From the NCBI GenBank assembly GCA_035559535.1, contig DATMBG010000022.1, forward strand, positions 124,001 to 188,000: a stretch of 64,000 nt of DNA. Reading direction: 5' to 3'. The translations under genes were made by a program, and so were the position numbers. Below are positions 52,628 to 60,164 of this stretch, one piece after another. Source of the stretch: Candidatus Limnocylindrales bacterium (GTDB taxonomy: Bacteria > Moduliflexota > Moduliflexia > Moduliflexales > JAUQPW01). The notes beneath the pieces were generated by a model. The model saw nothing but the letters and a program-made list of their open reading frames with translations, ran no database searches and had not been told where the DNA came from. Numbering within the stretch: the first letter of the stretch is position 1; every line of letters begins with the position of its first letter.

Positions 52628-52748
52628 GGGAGTGTGGGAGTATGGGAGTATGGGAGTATGGGAGTATGGGAGTATGGGAGTATGGGAGTATGGGAGTGTG
52701 GGAGTATGGGAGTGTGGGAGTATGGGAGTGTGGGAGTATGAAAGTGGG
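52628..52748. repeat. Octamer tandem repeat (GGGAGTAT/GGGAGTGT)
   Basis: Fourteen GGG runs at an exact period of 8 bases from 52628 to 52734, plus a further GGG at 52746. Units alternate AGTAT and AGTGT after GGG. Runs of GGG with 5-base loops meet the usual G-quadruplex pattern. Upstream of hisI. The other copies of the unit are short and palindromic (2405, 22975, 45063). Confidence 0.9.
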
Positions 52749-52918
52749 AGGATGTAGGAGATTCACCTATATCCCTCTACCTCCATACTTTCGTGATATT
52801 CTTTGTACCTTTAGAGCGAATAGGATTAAAAAGTTATCCACGATGTTAATCATAATTCACCATACCCCCAATATCTATGACTCCACATGCCTTGTCAACA
52901 GTTAATTGCGAATTCTTT

Positions 52919-53740
52919 TTAATAATCCCAGGGTCCTCTAGATAAATAGTAGTCGTCCACCACTCTAAAGGTAAATTGATTAGTCGCCTCCAGCCGCCTA
53001 TAACCATATCGGGTCTCGGACCACAATTTGACCGTATAGGTTAAAACTCCCGGCGGGGTCTCTCGATCTACAACCAGATCCAATTCGTAGACCCCTGGAG
53101 ATCTTTTCCAGGCTTCCACCCGTTTCCATAAATGACCCCAACTGTTATAAATTTCGAAGTAATATCGAATCGAAGGTTTGGAAGAAGCATTGGTTCTAAC
53201 CGTTATAACCCCACTCCCACCTTGAGGTATAGACCAGGGAGTTACATAGGCACTGATCCATAAATCATCCGGGTAAGGACGGTCATCGCAATCCAGGACC
53301 CTAAAACGAACCCGATTAGCATAACCATAACCCGAATCCCCATCCACATTTACCCAGAGTGATTCGGTGCCTGGAGGACCTTCGACCTCAAACATGACAT
53401 CCATCAAATCCGATAGATAATAAGTACCCGGATTTAATCTGCCACTGTAAAGGGTTCGGGTAATACCTCGGGTATCTCGATTCATAAGGTAAATGTATTG
53501 GGAATAATCCCCTCGATTGGTTAACCGGATATCTATCCGGTCTCTACCTATGCAAAAAGAAGTTTTCGGATATTTGGTATAGTAATCTACGGTTTCTATA
53601 CTTATCCGGACCCTGGGTTGAGGAACCAGCTTGCGATACTCCGCTCCCCAGGTTTCTCCAATAAAATTCGTTAAATTTCCGATTCCTGATAAAAGTAGAG
53701 TTAAAATTAAAAACACTTTATATCCGCGAGATGGAAGCAT
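52919..53740 (-). CDS. Exported protein of unknown function, probably beta-rich
   Basis: 273 residues. A strong AAGGAGG precedes the ATG. The N-terminal signal (VFLILTLLLSGIGNLTNFIG) is followed by a strand-rich sequence with many aromatic residues (DYYTKYPKTSFCIGRDRIDI, NPGTYYLSDLMDVMFEVEG, NSWGHLWKRVEAWKRSPGVY). The last 90 residues look like an immunoglobulin-like or PKD-like beta-sandwich (SGVITVRTNASSKP, VLTYTVKLWSETRYG). No known family recognised. It stands alone beside a repeat-rich gap. Confidence 0.7.
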   Translation of the reverse strand: MLPSRGYKVFLILTLLLSGIGNLTNFIGETWGAEYRKLVPQPRVRISIETVDYYTKYPKTSFCIGRDRIDIRLTNRGDYSQYIYLMNRDTRGITRTLYSGRLNPGTYYLSDLMDVMFEVEGPPGTESLWVNVDGDSGYGYANRVRFRVLDCDDRPYPDDLWISAYVTPWSIPQGGSGVITVRTNASSKPSIRYYFEIYNSWGHLWKRVEAWKRSPGVYELDLVVDRETPPGVLTYTVKLWSETRYGYRRLEATNQFTFRVVDDYYLSRGPWDY

Positions 53741-54286
53741 ACTCTTTATCCTCCTTTTTAATCAAGTTTAAGAAGTATAGGACATAGTGCTTTGTTACTT
53801 TAATTTTGCTTAATGTTTAAGTGGCCCTCACCCCCGGCCCCTCTCCCACGCTTCGGGAGAGGGGAGCTGGGGAGTGAAAGCAACCCTATGAGGTCAAAAT
53901 TAAGGTAACAGTGTAACAGGAGCCTGCCTGGGAGCGCAGGCATCCCGCCCGACATTAATTATTTGAAACAAGATTTACAAGAGTTTGGAAGTGCAGGCAT
54001 CCTGCCTGGTTTGATAGTTGTAACCGGTTTTTCTACTTAGAAAGATGTAGAAAGTGGTGAAAGGTTGCAGAATTATCGATTTGATATAAAAATCGGAAAT
54101 TAAAATCTTAGTTCTGAACTCTCTTGAAATATATCTTGACAAACCCTAAGGGAACGTTCTAATCTTTCTTAATAGAAAACAAGCGTAAAGGAGTCAAACG
54201 CTAAATCAGGTTTAGATTTCAGAGATCAGCTCTCATTTAACTATCTAAATAATGAGTGGCAGATTCATTTAGGAGGAGAAAACCTC
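53741..54286. other. Intergenic region with nested inverted repeats
   Basis: Outer arms gttactttaattttg (near 53793) and caaaattaaggtaac (near 53895) enclose a C-rich/G-rich hairpin (cccctctccc...gggagagggg), the same plan as the element at 6456-6590. Two further units of gcaggcatcc type lie near 53935 and 53991. No gene seen. The ctpA promoter is at the right end. Confidence 0.5.
54136..54165 (+). promoter_or_regulatory. Sigma-70 type promoter of ctpA
   Basis: TTGACA (54136-54141), 18-base spacer, TAATCT (54160-54165), about 120 bases before the ATG at 54287. Confidence 0.5.
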
Positions 54287-55699
54287 ATGTATCAAAGGAT
54301 CAAGAACCATAAGATATTTACCCTCATTGTCATCTTCAGTCTAGTCTTTGGGATTAGTCTGACTTCAAAAGTTCTTGCCACCCAATCTAACGCCTATGAA
54401 AAGCTGAAAATACTCAGCGAAGTTTTATACTTAATCCAAACCAATTATGTTGAAGAGGTGAATACGCAGGACTTGATTTACGGGGCCATCAATGGAATGC
54501 TTAAAGTTTTAGATCCCCATAGTTCTTTTATGCCCCCGGATGTTTATCAGGAAATGCAGGTAGAAACCAAAGGGAGTTTTGGGGGGTTAGGGATTCAAAT
54601 TGCCATTAAGGATAATCAATTAACCGTCATTGCCCCTATTGAAGATACGCCTGCGTATCGTGCCGGGATTGAGGCTGGAGATAAGATCGTTAAAATAGAA
54701 GACAAGCCGACGAAGGATATGACGCTGATGGATGCTGTGAAAATGCTTCGAGGTCCTAAAGGAACTAAAGTAACCATCACCATCATGCGGGAAGGATTCG
54801 AGAAACCCAAAGATTTCGTTTTAACCCGGGATGTCATCGAGATAAAAAGTGTTAGCTGGAAAGTCTTGGAAGGAAATATCGGATATATTCGGTTAAAACA
54901 GTTCCAGGAAAATACGGCCGATGAGCTTGAGACGGCATTGGACAAACTAGAAGAAGCCGGCATCAAAGCCATGATCCTGGATCTGCGTAATGATCCGGGC
55001 GGACTCCTCAATGCAGCGGTAGATGTAGCCGATAAATTCCTGGAGAAAGGTAAGTTGATTGTCTATACCAAGGGTCGGGCGAAAAATCAGGATATGCGTT
55101 TTGTGGCCCGTCAAGGAGCTACCCATCCTTACCATCCCCTGGTGGTATTGGTTAATCACGGAAGTGCCAGTGCTTCTGAAATCGTTGCCGGGGCCATTCA
55201 GGATCATGGAAGAGGCCTTATTGTAGGAACCAAAACCTTTGGTAAAGGTTCTGTACAGAGCGTCGTACCTCTTTCAGATAATTCAGGACTTCGGCTGACT
55301 ACCGCTAAATATTATACCCCCAATGGACGAACAATCCATGAAAAGGGAATTATCCCCGATGTAATCGTTGAGCTTCCTAAATCGGGCCAGGATACCGAAG
55401 AAGCGGCTCTGGAAGCTTTATCAAAGGAAAAACCTAAAGAAAAATCCGAATCTTCCGATAAGGGAAAATCCCCACAGGTCCCAACCGAAAAGGGCACACA
55501 GCCGGAAAGTAAAAATCCATCGGATAGCTCTCAACAGAAAACCGGTGAAGGCAGTGATACGAGTAAAGAAGGAAAAGAAGAAACGGTTAAAAAAGATCCC
55601 CAACTGGAAAAAGATGTTCAGTTACAACGGGCTGTGGATATCCTCAAAGGGATCATGATATTCGAAAAACAAAAACTGATGGAGGCGAAAAAGCCTTAA
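54287..55699 (+). CDS. Carboxyl-terminal processing protease CtpA (S41 family)
   Basis: 470 residues. A signal or anchor helix (FTLIVIFSLVFGISLTSKV) is followed by a PDZ domain (GGLGIQIAIKDNQLTVIAPI) and the catalytic core with the Ser in HGSASASEIVAGAIQDHGRG and the Lys in TKTFGKGSVQSV. Cleaves periplasmic proteins at their C-termini. A charged, Lys/Ser/Glu-rich tail of about 75 residues (from residue 365) is low-complexity. An AGGAGGAG precedes the ATG. It may form a unit with the following deacetylase and glycosyltransferase genes, though a terminator-like hairpin lies between. Confidence 0.95.
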   Translation: MYQRIKNHKIFTLIVIFSLVFGISLTSKVLATQSNAYEKLKILSEVLYLIQTNYVEEVNTQDLIYGAINGMLKVLDPHSSFMPPDVYQEMQVETKGSFGGLGIQIAIKDNQLTVIAPIEDTPAYRAGIEAGDKIVKIEDKPTKDMTLMDAVKMLRGPKGTKVTITIMREGFEKPKDFVLTRDVIEIKSVSWKVLEGNIGYIRLKQFQENTADELETALDKLEEAGIKAMILDLRNDPGGLLNAAVDVADKFLEKGKLIVYTKGRAKNQDMRFVARQGATHPYHPLVVLVNHGSASASEIVAGAIQDHGRGLIVGTKTFGKGSVQSVVPLSDNSGLRLTTAKYYTPNGRTIHEKGIIPDVIVELPKSGQDTEEAALEALSKEKPKEKSESSDKGKSPQVPTEKGTQPESKNPSDSSQQKTGEGSDTSKEGKEETVKKDPQLEKDVQLQRAVDILKGIMIFEKQKLMEAKKP

Positions 55700-55707
55700 A
55701 AAATAGA

Positions 55708-55760
55708 AAGGAGACGTGTGATAACGAAACATCGGTTCTAGTTCTCCCCCACGTCTCCTT
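55708..55760 (+). terminator. Hairpin after ctpA
   Basis: aaggagacgtg (55708-55718) pairs with cacgtctcctt (55750-55760), loop of about 31 bases, followed by atttctgtgttatt. The long loop and mixed tail make it an uncertain terminator. Confidence 0.45.
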
Positions 55761-55835
55761 ATTTCTGTGTTATTGTATCCTTTATCCCTCATGTCCTTAA
55801 CTTCTTGACTTTTATCTCAAGCGGTACCCGATCCC

Positions 55836-57155
55836 GTGGAAGACGAAAAGGAGCAGCATCCAGCTCAACTGGATATACCTCAGAATCCGGCAGTTTTAAG
55901 ATCATTCTGGATTGTCTTTTTATTCTTCGCTTTTCTTTTTTCCATAGGTTTATTAACGCGACCTTTTTTTCCAGCCCTCAAAGGATTAAAGAATTATATC
56001 TTCCATGAGATTTTTAAAAAACCTGACTTTGGCCATACGGTCTTTAATCTGGATACCATAATCAGTAAAGAACTTACCGATCTGGGTCTTTCCAAAGATC
56101 AGATCCAGGTCCAGATCTCTCAGAATGTTGATGCATTCCATCAGGAGTGGACTTCTTACCTCTATGAGATTAAACTTCCCCCGGAATATAATTTCTCGGA
56201 TATCCAGCAAAGATTTTATCAGGCGATAAAGTCCGCCCGGGGAAGGCTCTTCGAAGTTTATAAAGGGGAGGTTCCTCAAGAGGTCTTTGTTTTGACCCTT
56301 GGCATAGAACAAACCATTACCCATACCCTTCGATTTATAAAACAGACCCTCCCGGATTTGAAAGAATCTCTCCCACCAGCTCTGCCGGGGCCTGAAGAGA
56401 AACGACCTCAAGTGGCCATCGTGATGGATGATGTAGGCTTCAGTGAAGAAGCAGTTCATAAAATCCTCCAGTTAGGGGAACCTTTTACTTTCGCCATCAT
56501 TCCCCATCTGGAGAAATCCGTTGCCATTGCGGAACTTCTCAATGAAAAAAAGCAAGAAATTATCCTCCATATTCCCATGGAGCCCGAAGAGGATTCCTTT
56601 ATAAATCTGGGGAAAGGAGGGCTCTGGACCCATATGAGCAATGAGCAGATCCGACAAACTGTACGAGAAGATATTGAAGCAGTCCCTTATATCAAAGGGG
56701 TCAGTAATCATATGGGTTCTCGATTCACTACAAGAGCCGAAAAAATGCGGGTGGTTTTAGAGGAGATAAAAAAATATCATCTTTTCTTCCTGGATAGTCG
56801 AACCAGCAGCCAAACCGTGGGCTATCAACTCGCCAGGAAAATGGGTCTTAGATCTCTAGAGCGAGATATTTTCCTGGATGATGTGGAAGAGTTAAATGCT
56901 ATCCGGGCCCAGTTGAAAAAGGTCGAGAATTTAGCCCTTAGAGATGGAAGAGTCATTGCCATTGGCCATCCCAGATCTATCACCATTGAAGCCCTCCGTC
57001 TAATGCTCCCTGAGTTTAAGAAAAAAAATATTGAGATGGTCGGTTTATCTAAACTCATCGATGAAACTCAGACAGAAAGCGGACATCAGGATTCAGAAGT
57101 TAGAAATCATGAATCAGAGACCAGAAGCCAGAAATCAGAAGTCAGAAAATTCTGA
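55836..57155 (+). CDS. Divergent polysaccharide deacetylase (YibQ family)
   Basis: 439 residues, GTG start. A cytoplasmic head and one membrane helix (SFWIVFLFFAFLFSIGLLT) are followed by a helical linker and the divergent deacetylase domain: VAIVMDDVGFSEEAVHKIL, FAIIPHLEKSVAIAELLNEK, IILHIPMEPEEDSF, GVSNHMGSRFT, IAIGHPRSITIEALRLML. The last ~30 residues (EVRNHESETRSQKSEVRKF type) are encoded by cagaagtcagaa repeat DNA, so the C-terminus is repeat-derived. It follows ctpA, a frequent neighbour of this family. Confidence 0.9.
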   Translation: MEDEKEQHPAQLDIPQNPAVLRSFWIVFLFFAFLFSIGLLTRPFFPALKGLKNYIFHEIFKKPDFGHTVFNLDTIISKELTDLGLSKDQIQVQISQNVDAFHQEWTSYLYEIKLPPEYNFSDIQQRFYQAIKSARGRLFEVYKGEVPQEVFVLTLGIEQTITHTLRFIKQTLPDLKESLPPALPGPEEKRPQVAIVMDDVGFSEEAVHKILQLGEPFTFAIIPHLEKSVAIAELLNEKKQEIILHIPMEPEEDSFINLGKGGLWTHMSNEQIRQTVREDIEAVPYIKGVSNHMGSRFTTRAEKMRVVLEEIKKYHLFFLDSRTSSQTVGYQLARKMGLRSLERDIFLDDVEELNAIRAQLKKVENLALRDGRVIAIGHPRSITIEALRLMLPEFKKKNIEMVGLSKLIDETQTESGHQDSEVRNHESETRSQKSEVRKF

Positions 57156-57180
57156 CTTCCGGCTTCTGATCTCTCTTTTT
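57138..57180 (+). terminator. Hairpin overlapping the deacetylase stop codon
   Basis: gaagtcagaa (57138-57147), 2-base loop, ttctgacttc (57150-57159), then further ggcttctgat and a T-rich run. It belongs to the cagaa repeat family and covers the TGA stop. Confidence 0.45.
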
Positions 57181-58328
57181 TGTTGTCAGAAAAATTTCGG
57201 ATTCTCCAAATTACAACGGGAACTACCTGGAGTGGCGGGCAAGAACAGGTTTATCAGCTCAGTAAAGGGCTTGCTGAAAAGGGTCATGAGGTTACTGTGA
57301 TATGTCCACCGGGAAGTAGTTTGGGCGACAAACTGGAAAAAATCCATATACCTGTGGAGCGTATCCCGATGCGTAAGGAATGGGACTTTCTAGCTGTCCC
57401 TCAAATTATCCGGGTACTGGTTCAGCGAAAAGTGGATCTGATTAATGCCCATAGACCGACGGCGCATATGCTGGCCTGGATTGCGACCTTTTTCCGGAAG
57501 ACTCGGGCCTTCATCGTAACACGCCGTGTTGCACTTCCCATAAAAAATCCCCTCTCTGCAAAATTTAAATACCGTTTTAGAGTATCAAAAATCATTGCGG
57601 TTTCGCAAAGTGTTAAACAGGTTTTAATAGACTCCGGAATCCCTTCCACCCAGATTGAAGTCATCTACAGTGGTACGGATCTGGCGCGATTTAATCCGGC
57701 TCAGGTGGACGGAACTTCCTTCAGGAAAAACCTTGGACTGGATCTTTCCCAACCCTTGATAGGGGCCATTGGAAATCACTCTTCCCACAACTTTAGAGGT
57801 TACTCCTATTTTTTAGAGGCTGCAGCCAGGATCCTTCAGGTTGCTCCCCGGGCACGATTTATCTTGATCGGACGGGGAACGAATTCCCAAGAACTTCTTG
57901 CTTTAAGCAAAAAGCTTCATTTAGATCCTCATCTCTCCTTTCTTGGATTTCGAGAGGATATTCCAGAAGCACTGGCCGCCCTAGATATTTTAGTAAATCC
58001 TGCTCTTACAGAGGGATTCTCCGGGGTCATTCGAGAGGCAATGGCCATGAGAAAACCTGTGGTAGCTACCCGGGTAGGTGGGAACCGGGAGCTGATCCAG
58101 GACGGAATCAACGGATTTTTAGTACCCCCTGCCGATGCCCATAGCCTGGCCGAGAAAATACTTTATCTTCTGAATCACAAAGACCTTGCATTGAACATGG
58201 GAAATCAGGGTCATGCACTGGTTGAAGAAAAATTCTCTATCCAGAAGATGGTGGAAAATACAGAGCGGCTATACGAACAGGTCCTTCAGAATACAGATAA
58301 CCCTTCAAATGCCTGTTCCCTATTATGA
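57180..58328 (+). CDS. GT4-type glycosyltransferase
   Basis: 382 residues. Opening FRILQITTGTTWSGGQEQVY (donor-binding G-G-Q loop), VICPPGSSLGDKLEKIHIP, and the C-terminal nucleotide-sugar motif EGFSGVIREAMAMRKPVVAT (E-x7-E) near residue 285. The frame begins with TTG at 57180 with no ribosome-binding site; the true start is uncertain by a few residues, since the frame upstream is repeat DNA. Its end overlaps the next deacetylase by 4 bases, so the two act together, probably in surface polysaccharide or lipid glycan synthesis. Confidence 0.88.
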   Translation: MLSEKFRILQITTGTTWSGGQEQVYQLSKGLAEKGHEVTVICPPGSSLGDKLEKIHIPVERIPMRKEWDFLAVPQIIRVLVQRKVDLINAHRPTAHMLAWIATFFRKTRAFIVTRRVALPIKNPLSAKFKYRFRVSKIIAVSQSVKQVLIDSGIPSTQIEVIYSGTDLARFNPAQVDGTSFRKNLGLDLSQPLIGAIGNHSSHNFRGYSYFLEAAARILQVAPRARFILIGRGTNSQELLALSKKLHLDPHLSFLGFREDIPEALAALDILVNPALTEGFSGVIREAMAMRKPVVATRVGGNRELIQDGINGFLVPPADAHSLAEKILYLLNHKDLALNMGNQGHALVEEKFSIQKMVENTERLYEQVLQNTDNPSNACSLL

Positions 58329-59449
58329 TCTCACCTTCCACGGCAGTTCTTTTATACCATCATGTAGATCCCCACGATGCCATTAAACCGGAAGTGTTTG
58401 ATTGGCAGATGAAGTATCTTCAACAGCATGGCTATTCGGTTGTTTCCCTCGGTGAATTGGTACAGGGGATGAAAGGGGAGCGGGATCTTCCTAAAAAATC
58501 CGTTGTAATTACCTTCGATGACGGTTTTTTAAATACCTGGGTGTACGCCTATCCGATTTTAAAAAAGTATCAGTTTAAAGCCACCCTCTTTATGATCACG
58601 GGTCTTGCAGGAAATCCCTCGACTCCGCCCCGTTTTAACCTGGAGGACGTTTTGAAGCGAAGGTGTCAGGAAAAAGATCTGTACCGGCGAGGTCATATTT
58701 TCCATCCTTCCCTTTCAGAGAGAGCACAGGATCCAGATCGTGAACTTCCGGATTTTCTAACCTGGAAAGAATTAAGGATCATGGAAGCCAGCGGAATTAT
58801 CGATGTTCAATCCCACAGTCGCTGGCACAGTTCGGTCTATCGAAGCGAAAAAATTGTAGAATTTCATATCCCTGCCTTTGTAAATAGAAAATGGCCCATA
58901 GAAGGGGATTGCCGATTGGGGACCCCCATGTATCAACGCGGTTCGGCAATGGCTACGCGGAAGTATCTGGGTGATCCGCTCCTGGCCGAAACTCTGATCC
59001 AGTATGTTAACCGGCACGGGGGTGAAGATTTCTTTAAAGGCAAAAGAAAAGCCGACATCGATAAAGCCCTGATGGAAGTCGTCCGGGCCTACAAAGCCTG
59101 CCACAAAGTAGAAGATCGTTATGAGGATGAATTTTCCTGGCAGGAGCGGGTGAAAGCAGAACTCTTAGAGTCGAAACGAGATATTGAAAAGCACCTGGAC
59201 AAAACCTGTCGTTATTTAGCCTGGCCCTGGGGGGAATATAACGCGGCAGCCCTTGCAATAGCCCGGGAAGTAGGCTACGAAGCGGCAGTTACCACAGAAC
59301 GAGGGGCTAACGTCCCCGGAGGGGATGTGATGCGAATTAAACGGTTTAAAATCTGGAAACCCGGCCGGCTGGCCTTCGTTTTAGGGCTCCTTATCCATAC
59401 CCATGCAACCTTTGCCCGAATCTATGCCCGACTCTATGGCTGGCTATAA
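58325..59449 (+). CDS. NodB-type polysaccharide deacetylase
   Basis: 374 residues. VLLYHHVDPHDAI opening, VVITFDDGFLNTWVYAYPIL (metal-binding DD), QSHSRWHSSVYRSE (His pair), and WPWGEYNAAALAIAREVGYE near residue 297. A segment between the His pair and the WPWG motif is longer than in basic NodB. Removes N-acetyl groups from an extracellular or periplasmic glycan. It overlaps the glycosyltransferase gene by 4 bases, so both act in one pathway. Confidence 0.9.
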   Translation: MISPSTAVLLYHHVDPHDAIKPEVFDWQMKYLQQHGYSVVSLGELVQGMKGERDLPKKSVVITFDDGFLNTWVYAYPILKKYQFKATLFMITGLAGNPSTPPRFNLEDVLKRRCQEKDLYRRGHIFHPSLSERAQDPDRELPDFLTWKELRIMEASGIIDVQSHSRWHSSVYRSEKIVEFHIPAFVNRKWPIEGDCRLGTPMYQRGSAMATRKYLGDPLLAETLIQYVNRHGGEDFFKGKRKADIDKALMEVVRAYKACHKVEDRYEDEFSWQERVKAELLESKRDIEKHLDKTCRYLAWPWGEYNAAALAIAREVGYEAAVTTERGANVPGGDVMRIKRFKIWKPGRLAFVLGLLIHTHATFARIYARLYGWL

Positions 59450-59496
59450 AGAATCTGATCGGGAACCGGTTAAAACCATGAATCCTTACCATGTAA

Positions 59497-59516
59497 GGGC
59501 GTAAGGCCTTACGCCC
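59497..59516. repeat. REP-like palindrome, copy 2
   Basis: Perfect 20-bp palindrome gggcgtaaggccttacgccc. Differs from copy 1 at symmetrical positions. Confidence 0.8.
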
Positions 59517-59523
59517 CTTGTAC

Positions 59524-59542
59524 GGGCGGAGGGCCTCCGCCC
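59524..59542. repeat. REP-like palindrome, copy 3
   Basis: gggcggagg, one base, cctccgccc, only 8 bases after copy 2. Same outer frame, different inner arms. Confidence 0.8.
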
Positions 59543-59771
59543 CTACTTCCAATAGCGCACGGGCATAATCTAGCAAGCAGCAATGTGCTCTCGTCTTTGA
59601 TCTGGAAATTCTGCAATAATTTCCTCAGTAGTATGGGCCGGCTGCAAGGTACCTAAGAATAAGACTCCCAGGAATTTTAGTCCCTTTTATTCGGGGTTTA
59701 CCCCGAAGCACATCAGCCGTACTTATAATACGATCTCTCCAGTCTACCCGTATCATATCCTCCTTTCGCAT
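59536..59771 (-). pseudogene. Broken DUF433 antitoxin-like gene
   Basis: Read from ATG 59771 on the minus strand: IRVDWRDRIISTADVLRGKP, then IKGTKIPGSLILRYLAAG, matching the DUF433 consensus (G-K-P-x-I-x-G-T-x-I-P and L-A-x-G). The frame then stops at about 59625. After a shift of one base it continues HTTEEIIAEFPDQRREHIAA, and after a second shift LDYARALLEVG, the expected DUF433 ending. Two frameshifts therefore break an otherwise recognisable gene. DUF433 proteins are usually antitoxins paired with a PIN-like toxin, and none is seen downstream; palindromic repeats begin there. Confidence 0.75.
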
Positions 59772-59775
59772 TAGG

Positions 59776-59852
59776 GCCTAAAGGCCTGCACTTCACCTGC
59801 GGCGAACCGAACGCAACGAGGCGAAGCCGTCAGGTGCAAGCGCATGTTAGCA
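59776..59852 (-). other. attC-like imperfect hairpin
   Basis: Ends read gcctaaa (59776-59782) and gttagca (59846-59852), close to the inverse core sites GYYYAAC/GTTRRRY of integron attC sites. Between them are paired arms (cacctg 59794-59799 with caggtg 59831-59836, and tgca 59787-59790) with unpaired ctt on one arm, and an inner ggcgaa/ttcgcc stem. The DUF433 relic begins 5 bases after it in the minus-strand reading. Core sites are imperfect and no integrase is in the window, so this is tentative. Confidence 0.35.
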
Positions 59853-60091
59853 CGCACTAGGGTAGCGCTGTCCGTTTGCCCGGTACCAGGCTTTCTCGTA
59901 AAATCAGGTTATCGATATTCGTAATATCCTACGACTCTTATCATCTGCATTTGCTTGACAACTTTAATTTCAGCTACTTAGATAAACTACTACAGAAAGA
60001 TTGTCCGAAAAAAAACGGTTAGTTCTGCAAATCGGTCATAACGTGTTGATGCAATTTAGATAATGTGACTCACTTTAAAATACTTGTACAT

Positions 60092-60139
60092 ATTATGTCA
60101 AGAAAATTTTTCTTAAGTTAAGAAAAATTTTCTTAACTA
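60092..60139. repeat. Two tandem AT-rich palindromes
   Basis: tcaagaaaatttttcttaa followed directly by gttaagaaaaattttcttaac, each self-complementary around its centre. They lie 26 bases after the stop of the downstream ATPase gene (minus strand) and could be a terminator or a protein-binding site. Confidence 0.55.
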
Positions 60140-60164
60140 TAGTTTTTACAGGTATTGCAGCAAA

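Larger units (their letters stand above)
59450..60164. other. Repeat-rich gap with antitoxin relic and attC-like hairpin
   Basis: Holds two REP-like palindromes, a broken DUF433 gene on the minus strand, an attC-like imperfect hairpin and two AT-rich palindromes just after the ATPase stop (all listed separately). About 240 bases at 59853-60094 show nothing recognisable. Confidence 0.5.

Noticed and set aside
52628-52748. CRISPR-like array
   Set aside because: Units are 8 bases with no spacers and no cas genes, so it is a simple tandem repeat.
52584-52766. ORF reading histidine/proline-rich repeats (PYSHTPIL) on the minus strand
   Set aside because: It is just translation of the octamer tandem repeat and has no gene signals.
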